From Oscarella lobularis (lineage: Eukaryota; Porifera; Homoscleromorpha; Homosclerophorida; Oscarellidae), in assembly GCF_947507565.1 (NCBI RefSeq), contig NC_089184.1, positions 62,001-126,000 on the forward strand: a stretch of 64,000 bases of DNA, given 5' to 3'. How positions within the stretch are numbered: the stretch's first letter is position 1; every line of letters starts with the position of its first letter. The notes beneath the pieces are model-generated. The model saw nothing but the letters and a program-made list of their open reading frames with translations, was not told where the DNA came from and ran no database searches. The translations under genes and the position numbers were made by a program. Shown here in pieces: positions 15,693 to 26,813 of this stretch.

Positions 15693-17902
15693 ATGGATTG
15701 CCCCCACGTTCAAACGGCCGTCCGCATCAACGCGGACTATCTCAAAAGAACGTGCTCGGACCACTTCACGTGCAAAGGCAAGCGCGATTTTCGATCTCAG
15801 CTAAAAAAGACCGTCTTTCGTCTATCCAGTGTGCAAATCGACCAAAAGCGCTTGGATTTGTCTCATGTGCGGTGCAACGCACTGCGGAAGGTATAGAAAA
15901 GCTTAGAGTAGGGGATCTCGGCACGGACGTTGCGCCGCCGCCCGCCGCTCGCCCGGAATCATGATATGTCGCTAATTACATGTATTCAGACGACGTCGTC
16001 TCTTTTAGATACGTTCGTCGACACGCCGTCGAACATTACGAAGAAAATTTGCAACACAGTGTCTGCATGGACAAAGAATCGCTCGCCGTCTTTTGGTAAA
16101 GTAAGGAATAGTGAGACTGCCGTAACATTAATTGGGGTTGCCGTAACAGTTACATTTGCGACGAATACGCTGGGAACGATACGAAAACAAAATTGATTGG
16201 ACAGCTGAGAAAATGTATGAAGGAGAAACGAAACAAAAAACGACCATTGAATGAAGAATCGAATTCGTCGGCGACAAAACGAGCGAAAACGGCAAGAATA
16301 GAGAAAAAATTCCAACATTTGTATATTTGAGATTTTTTAGATTGAAGACGACGCTACACCGTGTAAATTAGTAGGACTGCGTAATTTAGGAAACACGTGT
16401 TTTATGAACGCCGTTCTTCAATCATTGAGGTACATCATCCATCATCATCATCATCATATATGTTCATCTATTAATTGTATTAGCAATATCAAGGAATTTA
16501 GCGTATTTTTTCGCCGGCTTCCCGCTGCCTCATTGACAAGTTCCCGTCAGACGACAGCCAATCACCATGGATATTTTACGAGAAGCAGACCAAGACCAGG
16601 CACTAATTGGTATTTATTTATTTATTTATTATTACACATAATACATTATTATTGTCTCTCTTTTAAAAAGTTCTTTAGTTGAAGAAGTTCGCAAATGTAT
16701 TATTGCTTTACGTAGCGAAGGATCGGCACCTCATTCTCCGGATTCTTTGTTTGCCACTGTGTGGCGAGTCGTTCCAAGATTCAGGTATGCACATAAACTA
16801 ATTTCTATTTTATTTAGTTATTGATTTCTTAGGGGGTTTCAACAGCAGGATGCTCACGAATTTCTTCGCTACTTACTCGATCAACTTCATAGCGAATTAC
16901 AAGAGCACGTGACAAGAAAAATGACTTCAAAGAGAACAATTGTGTCTGGAGTCTTTGGAGGAATGCTTCAAAATGAAGTCACGTGTCTGGAATGTAGAAC
17001 ACAGTCCATAAAGCAAGATCCTATTCTGGGTAGACATATTGAAAAAAATAAAGAGAATTTTTGAATACTTTTCTTTTATTAGATTTGTCTTTGGATATTC
17101 CTCGACGCTTTCAAAATTCAAAGAAGAATGAAACACATTGTTGCATACGAGGTGTCCTAATTAATCAATTAATTAATTAATTTTATATAGGGATGGCATA
17201 GATTGCTTGTCAAGTTTCGTTCAAAAGGAGGAACTTCAAGAGAGCGAATTATACTATTGTCTCAATTGCAAATGCAAGCAAAGATCAACAAAAAAATTCT
17301 GGATTAAATCACTTCCTCAGGCAAAGCAGAAACCCTAAGAATTAGCTACAAAAAACTCTCTTTTTTCCACAGGTTCTCTGTCTTCATTTGAAACGCTTCC
17401 ACTTTACGACTATGTTTCGATCAAAAATTGATACTCACGTACAGTTTCCAATTAGCGGATTAGATATGTCTCCTTATTTGCTCTCTTCCTCCTCCTCCGA
17501 AGAGGTAGAGTGCAGAAGCCACACGGATTATTTTAAGATCTTCTATTATTATAGGCAAGCAGTCTCTATGATCTAGGAGCTGTTATAGTTCATCACGGAT
17601 CAGGGTAGACTAGATCAGCCAATAGAAAATCTAGTCTAATGAGTTGTCTAGTGTTAGTTCCGGGCATTACACGGCATACGCTTGTAGTCACGTGGCAGGT
17701 TAGTTAGTTATTTCCGTGAATTCCTCTCGATAATTCGTATCTAGGTAATTGGTTTCATTTTAATGATAGTCACGTGAGTCGCGTGCGCGAAGACAGCGTA
17801 TTGTCATGCAAAGCCTACATATTGTTTTATGTCAAACGACAAACGAAGGAGGTTTCCATAGAAACCTCCGATGATTGTCACATAATTGACGTCGAAACCT
17901 AA
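15693..17902 (+). CDS. USP3: Ubiquitin carboxyl-terminal hydrolase 3 (ZnF-UBP deubiquitinase)
   Basis: USP3 removes ubiquitin from histones H2A/H2B. The protein begins MDCPHVQTAVRI and has a ZnF-UBP finger spread over several exons (VCKSTKSAWICLMCGATHCG, HAVEHYEENLQHSVC, CDEYAGNDTK). The catalytic domain has the Cys box NLGNTCFMNAVLQSL, GFQQQDAHEFLRYLLDQLH, two zinc-knuckle CxxC pairs (TCLEC, YCLNCKC), the His box SGHYTAYAC and WFHFNDSHV. Domain order and length match USP3 rather than USP22 or USP44. The start was chosen because the family begins M(E/D)CPH. The stop lies 8 nt from the stop of the convergent coiled-coil gene. Confidence 0.92.
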
Positions 17903-17910
17903 TTCAAAAT

Positions 17911-19861
17911 TCAAAATTTTGAATCCCAGGCGGGTTTTTCTTTTGCTTGACCAAAATTCCTAATTTTTGGTTGTTTTGTTTTCTGTTGTCGTGGCAATAC
18001 TTTAAAATCTTCCTCTTGTTTTTCGTGCTGCAATTGAGCATGATGTAATTTTTCTATTCGTTCTTCCTTTTCTCTCTTGCACTCCCTTTGCATTGATTTG
18101 ATTTTCTTTAAGAAGTGTTGTCCGTACTCGGACAGGGCTTCGGCTCCACGTGGCTCCGAGCTACTCAATGCATCAATAACATCCGACAACTTAATTAATC
18201 AATCAATAAGAGATTAATTAATTAATTAATTAAATGTTTCAGTGTTTACTTTGGTTGAATTTTCGTTCATTTGTGACAAGAAACTTCGCAATGATTCGTC
18301 AGATCCGCTTTTGCTAAGTTTTTCAAATGACGTCAGAATTTTATTTAGTGGATCGCACACAAGTTTTGTTACAGATGACTGAAAATCCACAAAACCGGCC
18401 CTAAATTAATTAAAACAAAAGATAATAGCTATTTCCTATGAACTCACTTTATTGATTCAAATAATGATTTGACGTAATCCAACTGTAGTTTATAAACGGA
18501 TTGGTGAAACTCGAGCTCCACTTTGAGCACATCTAACTGCAAGGAATCTCAACCTAAATCATAATTTTTCTATTATTTTTATACCTCCATCTCTGCTACA
18601 GTGTGTCTATGATCAAACGTTTTAACAACAGCATCAAGCACCTTATTAACCTTGGGGAGGAAAAGCTTGATTGATTGATTGATTGTGACATGTTTGTGTG
18701 CAAACCCTTACTTCTTGTTTCCGCTTTGGAAACGAGGGCAAGAGTTCTTCTATGTCTTTAGCCGTAGTAAATGACTGTGTTTTAGGCAAAGCCTTATATA
18801 ATATATAAAAAGTTATTTATCTATTTGCGTAAGGGGGATTAGTTACACTGTACCCAAGGTGCTGTTGGAATGAGAAGTGAAAGATTCAAAAGATCCGTGC
18901 AGCACTGTTCTAATGTAATTATGACGTCATCAAATTGACGCAACCCATGGCTTTCTATTGGGGTTAGAAATGAAACGGAAGGAGGAACCGTGGACAGTCC
19001 CGATTTGAGGGAAATCAATTTTCGATGCAGGGAAGCGAGACTCGATTCAAGGTACGCCTAATAATTAGATTATTAAAATAAATAAATAAATAAATAAATA
19101 AATAAATTCGTACCACTTGCTTCAGATTAATGTGATCTAAAGACGGACCGCATATGTCGAGAAACGTAATGGGTTGATTACGTTTCGGATGTTGAAATGC
19201 ATTAGGAAAATATAGAGGTTGAGCTAAGCGCTCGGCTGAGACTCCAACCTAAGGGGGGGCGTGGCTAGGGAAAGCGTTTTTTCTAAGGGGTTGAACCTCA
19301 TCTCCCGTTTGCATTGAGTGGATGATAACCTCCGCTGATTGTCGCAGTTCTTTTAGCACTGTGTCGCTACTTGATCTGAGTAGAAACATTGTGACGTATT
19401 GTGCTTTGAATTTTTTTCATTTGACCTTGTTTTTTCTACTAGATCCGTCAAAAAATTGTCCATTTTTACCATGAGTGTGGCTTGACGTTGGAGGCTTGTT
19501 GCAAAGAGATGTAGCTAGAGGAAAGCAATACAGTAGAAACAAACATGAAATGAATAACTTGCCTGTCTTTCTAGTTGAACTATTTGGCTCTTGAGCAAAT
19601 AAATTCTCCTCTGATCAAAACTCTCTCCAGAACTTTCACTGGCCAACTGCTCCAAAAGAAGCCTGAACAATAGGTAACCAACCATCCATACATCATTAAT
19701 TCCTACGTTTTTTCATCTAATTTCTGCTCTAATTGAGCATTTTCCAATTTTAGTAACTGATTAGTTAATATCAAGATAGCAGCAGGTGACCGTCGCTGAT
19801 TGGCTGCCCTACTTTGACCTGTCGTTCGAGTTCGTGTACGTAAGAACTCGACCCCGTCCAT
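17911..19861 (-). CDS. Coiled-coil protein of unknown family
   Basis: I do not recognise this gene. About eleven short exons joined by GT-AG sites give roughly 480-520 residues. It starts MDGVEFLRTRTRTT, followed by a helical segment (AILILTNQLLKLENAQLEQK, LLKSQIVQLERQ). Mid-protein segments include PLYFPNAF and ITFLDICGPSLDHIN. The C-terminus is a charged coiled coil (QRECKREKEERIEKL) ending in a basic tail. No signal peptide or membrane span is visible. The composition suggests a cytoskeletal, centrosomal or ciliary role, which its ciliary neighbour CFAP161 makes possible but does not prove. Confidence 0.6.
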
Positions 19862-20106
19862 CCTTTCTTGCTTCCCGGATCATCTCGAATAGAAGTCGTC
19901 GAAGAAGGCCGAGGTAAATCTCGATTCATAACCATACGACTACCTATCAGCTAACGCACGTATTCAGAACGTGTAATTTGGTGAGAGACAAGTCTAGCTG
20001 TGTACTTTTTTGCTGGCCATGATCTTTGCCGACTCGCGCTAGCTTGTCGTCTTGGCAACACTCGCGCTACTGTATCGCGATCGTTGAAACGACGCGAAAC
20101 TTGGTC

Positions 20107-21134
20107 ATGAGCGTCCGAACGTACAATCCCCGCGTTCGCGTAGGAAATTGGAGCGAGGACATTTGCCTTGAAGAGGTCGACGAAGTGACCTAGCCCCTAT
20201 CTCGCGACTATTTCACCGTTTTAGGACGTTTTGAAAGACTTTTTGGAAAAGAAAGAAAACGGCGAACTTTTGATGAACAAAACGCAAAACCTGATGACAA
20301 AAATCCTCGGAAAAGTAAGAGAAAAGATAAAAAAAAAAAACGATTGTCGTTGAAATCGATGCAATTAGGTGGATGTAACTAATTTCAGCGACGGTTTGAT
20401 TCATTTCGGCGATCGCGTTTGTCTCTACAATCCGGAAACGGCTTCTTTTCTCTCAGCCAACGTTTCCCCTAGCAACGCTCTTTCATCATCCCCCATCCCT
20501 TGCCCATGTGACGTTTCGTCGTCACGTAACCTCAAACCGCAAATGAGAAACACATTCGCAATACTTCCATCTGATTCGTCCGTTCGTGAGGGGGACGTTC
20601 TCACATACGGGGCACAATTTCAATTGCAGTCCCTACTTGGCAATGAAACAAAGTTGTATCTTCAGAGTGAAAGAGCAACATTTGCCAAATGTGCCAAGCT
20701 CTCACGCAAACAGGAAGTAACTCTGGGAGATAAGGCAACATATCAGAGCGACTGGAAAGTAATCTGTTATGATCCACAAGACAGACTGGAAAGTGAAGGG
20801 GAACCAGTTCCAGTAAGAAACAAAAGACTTAGTATTAATTAAATAATTTTTCTATTTACAGGCTGGTCGTAAATTAATCTTGAATCACTGCAAAACCAAT
20901 CAGAATCTTTCCACATCATCTGCCTATTCTCTGAGGTGAGATACACTTAGAATTTTAATTTAATATTGATGTTGATTGAATAGAACGGCGTATGGTCGCG
21001 AATTGGAAGTGATGGCTCACACGGAATTCGATGCTCACAAGGCGGAAGTGCCTGGAAATCATTGGGTATTCGTTCAAGGAAGTGAAAACGAAAGGGAAGG
21101 AGTCGTTACCATGGCGAATCTAGAAGCAAAATAA
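20107..21134 (+). CDS. CFAP161: Cilia- and flagella-associated protein 161
   Basis: CFAP161 is a microtubule inner protein of motile cilia. The start MSVRTYNPRVRVGNWSEDIC followed by LEEDVLKDFLEKKENGELL aligns with the vertebrate N-terminus. Later blocks also match: DGLIHFGDRVCLYNPE, NTFAILPSD, VLTYGAQFQL, PVPAGRKLILNHCKTNQNL, YGRELEVMAHTEFDAHK and NHWVFVQG. The ending (MANLEAK, TAA) is shorter than in vertebrates. The presence of a motile-cilium gene fits choanocytes or larval cells. The stop is 5 nt from the stop of convergent SIRT6. Confidence 0.92.
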
Positions 21135-21139
21135 CATGA

Positions 21140-22304
21140 TCAGGTATTCATTTTATTAGAATCAGTGCGTGGTTGTTTATTGGGTGGTTCCGTTTCACGT
21201 TTGACTTCAGTCCATTGACCAATGGGATAGCCTAGTCTCTTCATGATTCCCTTCATAATATCGTCCACTTTAGCATGAATAACGAGACTCGCTCGTTTGT
21301 CCTTAGAGAGATGAATGCATTAGGAGAAACATAGACACACGTATCTACGTACATATTTAGTTGGCTGTAGATTACAGATAACCAAACGTCCTTTCTTCTT
21401 CAGTGCCATCAAAGGAAAACTTGCTGCAGGCATCATTTGTAGACTTGTTCCAAGACAAATAGATAAATCAGCTTCCCTAGAACGAGGATTATCCCCTCAT
21501 CATCTAAAAAAACCCCCATTTTGATTTACTTACTTGGAGTTCCTTGTTGCACGATTGAGGTCTTCGAGAGGCAATTCACCCTCCCAATCCAATAGAGTAT
21601 CTCTTAATTTTCCTCTGCACTTTCCACGACCTCCACCTTCGTCGCATTTATTTCCAGTCAATTTTTCACCGACAGTTTCTACTGGCACATTTCGACAAAC
21701 TTCTCTAAAATGATCCTAATTATAAATAGAGCTAAATAGAAGTATGTACCTTCCACAACGTTCACACTTTTCAGTAAATACGTCCCCGTGCAAAATACAT
21801 AGTTTATCTCTATGAAAAAAATAAGCAACCACGTGTGTGATTGGTGACGTCACACGCGCACGCACTCTCACCGAGGAAATCCCGATTTCAAATGCAATCC
21901 GTCGATATTCTGCGTCACGACGCATTTCACCAATCCCTCGCCTTCCAAACGAACGAGTGCCATGTGCGTCGTCGTGGGTATCGCCTCGCCAAAGCCGACA
22001 TCGCTCCTCTTTCGAGATCTTCCCTCTTTTTCGAGCGTCCACACGCCATCGGGGCCGCGAAAATCCGGTATACCGGCCGCCGTGCTCGCGCCAGCCCCCG
22101 TGTGAACGACGCAATGACGTGCCTTACTCATCCATTCGGCGAGAACGTTCAATTTCGTCTCGAGATCGTCTGCATCGTCGAAAATCTATATCTCCATAGC
22201 AACTGATGAGTCATTCGGGGGATTCCTCGCAGTTGTACCTCCAGTTGACCGCACTTTCCCTTGTTCTCGTACGGCGAGAGGCTCGCTGCGTACGCAATAG
22301 ACAT
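21140..22304 (-). CDS. SIRT6: NAD-dependent deacylase sirtuin-6
   Basis: SIRT6 is a nuclear sirtuin acting on histone H3 acetyl-lysines and DNA repair. The N-terminus [19 protein letters not shown] is nearly the vertebrate SIRT6 start. The NAD site is [20 protein letters not shown], the catalytic His lies in TQNIDGLH, the zinc-binding region has CERCG and [19 protein letters not shown], and NAD contacts are GTSLQMMP and [13 protein letters not shown]. The C-terminus has a short basic, Pro-containing tail, much shorter than in vertebrates. Coding runs over about five exons. The gene diverges from MCTP, with 97 nt between the start codons. Confidence 0.95.
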
Positions 22305-22401
22305 ATTTTTGCTGTACAGTATCTCTGGTACACACCCAAAGGTTACGCCTACGCGATTGATTGCGCACGCTCCGCGGTCCTCCCTTCCACTTCTCCAACT
22401 C
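22305..22401. promoter_or_regulatory. Bidirectional promoter SIRT6/MCTP
   Basis: This is a 97-nt gap between divergent start codons, with a TACAGTA motif near 22315. No clear TATA box is visible. Confidence 0.4.
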
Positions 22402-25400
22402 ATGTCGGAGTCTCGTTTCGCCTTCGGCTCTCCTACCGCAAGCATGATGGAGCACGACGACGACGATGGAGGTAAAATGCAGAAAAACGCATGCCGCCTC
22501 GGCGACTTGTCGTCTCATTTACGCTTCCCTTCCGCTTTTTTTTTTTGGGGAGCAGAATCGCGCGAGTCGACTCCCACCTGGCACAACACGTCCGAAACAA
22601 AACCCAAAAAGAAAAAAGGGTTTTGGAGATTAGGTTCATTGCGTAAGCGCATCGGAAAAGGAAAGAAAAAGGATCGTGGACACGCTTCATCAGCGAGTTT
22701 CGACGAACTCGATTTTTCTTCGTCTCCGCCTCCGCGTGCGACAAGCGCCGTGCCGCCAGAAATCGTTAAAAGTCTCGACGGATCGCCTGTCTATCGACGA
22801 CGCTTTCCCAAAACGCATTCTCTCGATCGAATCGATACGAGTAGTCGCGTGGATGGGAAAACCGGAAACGATGCGGAGGTACACGTCGGCGGCGGCGAAG
22901 TTGATTCGTCATCTTTTGCGGGGGCGGAGACCGCTTCGACGGAAAGTAGAAGAAGACGGAAATCGTGGCAAATGGCGGCACAGAATCAAAACCGAACGCT
23001 AGAATCGCAAGACAGTGCCGACTTTGTGACGACAATTCGACGAGCAGAGGTAAGGAAATGAAGGGGCGGAGCCCGCTGCACCTTCTATCATTAGATATGA
23101 ATACTTATTATAATGATTAATTGATTAAACACGTGTTCTAGAGTACAACTAGTACTTCTGCTACTGCTACTGCTGTAGCTGTTGCAGCAGCTGCTGTAGC
23201 TGCTGGTCATCAGCATCAGCATCAGCATCATGCACCTGCTCTTCAGCCACACATCACTGTCACTGATACGGAAATAGAGACGGAGGAGAGACGCGTTTCT
23301 CAGCCGAATGATGTTCCAGAAACGCCTAGAAAAAAGCCCAAAGTTGGCCGACAGTATAACATGACTGTCTTGCTTATTGGCGGACGCAATTTGGCTGTCC
23401 GAGATCGATCTGGTACCAATATATACATAATGTATATATAATTAATTATTCAATGGGCTATTTTATTTTAGGTAAGAGTGATCCATATGTGAAAATGAAA
23501 CTTGGAAGGAAACAGAGACGAAAGAGTTCTACGATTCAAAAGAATTTGAATCCAAACTGGAACGAGCCATTTCACTTTTTCATTTCCGACATCGAAGATT
23601 CGTTCAGAATCAAAGTCTACGATTACGATTTCGGTCTAAAAGACGATTTCATGGGAGCAGCATCTCTAGATTTGACAGAATATGACGTCGATAAGTGAGA
23701 AAGAAATTAGTCACGTGATTAATATATAATTAATTTATCAGGCCAAATGACGTTCAAGTTCATCTTGAGGATGAAGATGCTGGCGATGAGGAACTCGGTT
23801 ATTTGTTATTAACAATAACCTTGGTTGAAGTGCGAAGTGGAAGAGAAGCCACGCCCTTTTCTAGACCATCTGTAATTCACTTATTTATTTATTTATTTAT
23901 TATTGATCACGTGTCTATTCTCTTATTTAAGAGTCCTTCTCCGTCTCATCATGACATCAAGCTGAAAAGACCAAAGAGTGCGGATATGCACACGTTATCA
24001 AAACGACACAAATCTCAATTGTGGAAAGGAATTTTGACCGTTGTTCTATTGAACGGGAAAAACTTGCCAGCCATGGACGACAACGGTGAAAAATTCAGAC
24101 AATAAAATTCCAATTATTTATACATTTAATTAGGATTTAGTGATCCCTATTGCAAATTTCGATTGGGACAGGAGAAATACAAAAGCAAAGTGAGAAAATC
24201 ATTATTTCTTAGAGAAGAAATAATATTTTTTGTTGAAGGTTATAAGCAAAACTTTGAATCCCGAATGGAAAGAGCAATTCGATTTGCACATCCTGGATCC
24301 CGGCCAATCGCTTGAAATCGACGTCTACGATCGAGACTACGGAGCAAAAGATGACTTCATTGGAAGGTAAATAAAATAAAAAATTAATATAAATTTAATC
24401 ATGGATGATCTCTTTGCAGGTGCAAAGTCGATTTGGATGAATTGGAATCGGACAAAACGCATCACAAGACGCTCGATTTACAACAGGCCGTTTCCGGGAG
24501 AATTACCGTCATGCTCACAATCAGCGGAACCATGGAAAGTCTCGCCGAAGAAGAGGAAACCGATTTGACCACGGAAAACGAAAAGAAAAACCTCAATCGC
24601 ACATACGTAAAGAAATGAAAGAAAACGAAATTACGCCGAGAGAAAATCGCCTTTCTAGAGTATTATGAAAACGTTTTCGAAACTTTCTGATATTGGCCAC
24701 TTGAGAGTGAAAGTCATCAAAGCCGTTGGACTTCACGGAGCCGATCTAGGAGGTAAGAAACACGCAACGTAACGCGTAATGTAAGAGTCTTCTCTTGATT
24801 GGTCACTTGCCTTTGTGACATCACTCTCTTTCTTTGACCATATTTGGATACGTTACGTTACGGGGAAGATGGGATGAAGAGTTGTTGTTTTTTCAGGTAC
24901 TAGCGATCCTTTTGCTGTGCTGGAGCTTGGCAACGGACGAGTCAGAACGCCAACTGTCTATAAGAACGTGAATCCGGAATGGGGAAAAGTTTTCTCCTTG
25001 TTCGTCTTTCTCTTTCTCATTGCCTGTTTTGGATTTTTCGACGATTTCTTTTAGGAAAGTCAAAGACGTTCATTCTCTTCTGGAAATTACCGTTTTTGAT
25101 GAAGACAAGCATAGGAACGAGTTTCTAGGTCGCACTGTAATCCCTCTTCTTTCTGTATGTTCTTCTTCTTCTATTGAGAAGACAACGCTAGTTTACTATT
25201 GCTCCTCCATTTCAGATTCTTCCCGGCGAAAAAAGATGGTATCAGCTGAAAGATCGCAAACTGAGGGGAACCGTGAAAGGGCAAATTCAATTGGAAATGG
25301 ACCTCGTCTTCAATCCCGTATGACAACGTCACTTGACACGTCATCGTTTTCCTTACTTTTGTGTGTTATAGATTCGTGCCTGCATTCGAACGTTTAATCC

Positions 25401-26614
25401 CAGAGAAGCAAAGATCCTCGCTGAAGACGAGAAATTCAAACGCCAAGTAAGTAAAACCCCCATTCTCACACCACTAGCAAAGCAACGTAACGTAACTCCT
25501 GATTGGTCGTTTGCCTTTGTGACATCACTCACGTTTTTTACCATATTTGGAAGTCAGTCACGCCTCGTCTTTGTAGGCATTGACTCGCAATATTCAGCGC
25601 GTAGCGAATATCGTCCGCTCAATTATGTCCTTCTGGGCTTGGCTTCAAAGCCTTTGGGAATGGGAAAGCACGTCGCGAAGTCTTCTAGCCTTTTTTGTCA
25701 GTCATAGACGATGATTTTTTGAAATCATTTATTTACTTACTTCTTTTTACAGGTGTTTTTAGTTACTGTTTATTTCTTCGACTGGTGGATGCCCTTTGTG
25801 CTTCTCATCCTCATCTTCGTCTATCAATATTTCGTCACGGGTAGACACAGAAAATTCGTCATAGCTCCCGGAAGCCTAAGCTCAGCATCTGAGTACTCAA
25901 CAAATCAGCAAGGATACACGGAAATAGTAAATTAGAAAATATTCACCATACATAGAACGTAGAAAAATGTATTTATTACTCTAAGGACAGTGACGATGAA
26001 ACAGAAGACGAATCCGATTCAAAAGGCAAAGTAAGAAAAAAAAACATATCATATATACGTTTTTGATTTATACCCGGAGGACGAGAAAAAGTCTCTAAGA
26101 CAAAAATATCAGGCGATACTAGACGTATGCCTAAACGTTCAAACTATCACCGATTGGTTAGCGTGCTTGGGAGAAAGAATCAAAAAGTAATAATAATAAT
26201 AACAAATAACATTTCTCTCCCCTAATTCATTCTTCATTCCCCTTAGTACTTTCACGTGGACAGTTCCCTTTCAGTCTGTTCTAGCTATAGTCGTTCTTTC
26301 TGTCGCTGCCGTAATATTTTACTTTGTTCCTCCGCGATATCTTGTTTTGCTCTGGGGTAAGTCTATCTCTCTTTTTTTTAATTTAAATTTAAAACGTTTT
26401 CTTGTCTAGGAATCAATAAGTTTACCAAGCGATTGCGAAAACCGCACTTCATTCCCAATAACGAACTTCTCGATTTCTTATCTCGACTTCCTTCCGACAA
26501 CGAAATTGTAAATAAAAAAATTATGACATGACGTAATTTTGAGACTCTCTCTCTCCGCAGACTCTATGGAGTGGAACGAAGCATCCCAGCGGTCGGAAAA
26601 AGAAAAAGAAATAA
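22402..26614 (+). CDS. MCTP: Multiple C2 and transmembrane domain protein
   Basis: MCTPs are ER-anchored proteins with three Ca2+-binding C2 domains and a C-terminal reticulon-like membrane region. A long basic Ser/Arg N-terminus precedes C2A ([45 protein letters not shown]), C2B ([44 protein letters not shown]) and C2C ([43 protein letters not shown]); the acidic Ca2+ ligands are kept. Two hydrophobic segments follow ([19 protein letters not shown] and [19 protein letters not shown]), then [18 protein letters not shown] and a short Lys-rich end, the family pattern. An 82-nt intron after DDDDG is inferred. Two introns hold copies of the MITE-like repeat. Confidence 0.93.
24761..24863 (-). mobile_element. 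MITE-like element, copy C (MCTP intron)
   Basis: It shares the family core in reverse orientation to the BLM and HIS7 copies: GATTGGTC, GCCTTTGTGACATCAC, and CCATATTTGG at 24838-24847, flanked by CGTAACG-type terminal sequence on both sides. The outer CTAGCG ends are missing. Confidence 0.75.
25466..25560 (-). mobile_element. MITE-like element, copy D (MCTP intron)
   Basis: The left end is TCACACCACTAGC followed by AACGTAACGTAAC. The core has GATTGGTCGTTTGCC, TTTGTGACATCAC and CCATATTTGG at 25541-25550. The right terminal repeat is degraded. Confidence 0.75.
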
Positions 26615-26813
26615 AGAAAAAACGTGTACAAATAGACTAAAGGAAGAAGAACCCATTATAAATTCGTTTTGTGTGTGTGTGATTCTATTTTATAGCGATT
26701 CATATATAGTATGTTTGTTGTTTGTAGTTTGTGTAGAATTTCGAGTCTCGGATGCAAGCAACACTTTATTACTCTCGTCATCATATTAGGAAAAATATAT
26801 GTAAAAAGTGTTG

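Noticed and set aside
17848-17869. Perfect 9-bp hairpin in the USP3 last exon as a terminator
   Set aside because: It lies inside conserved coding sequence, and short perfect stems of this size arise by chance in 64 kb.
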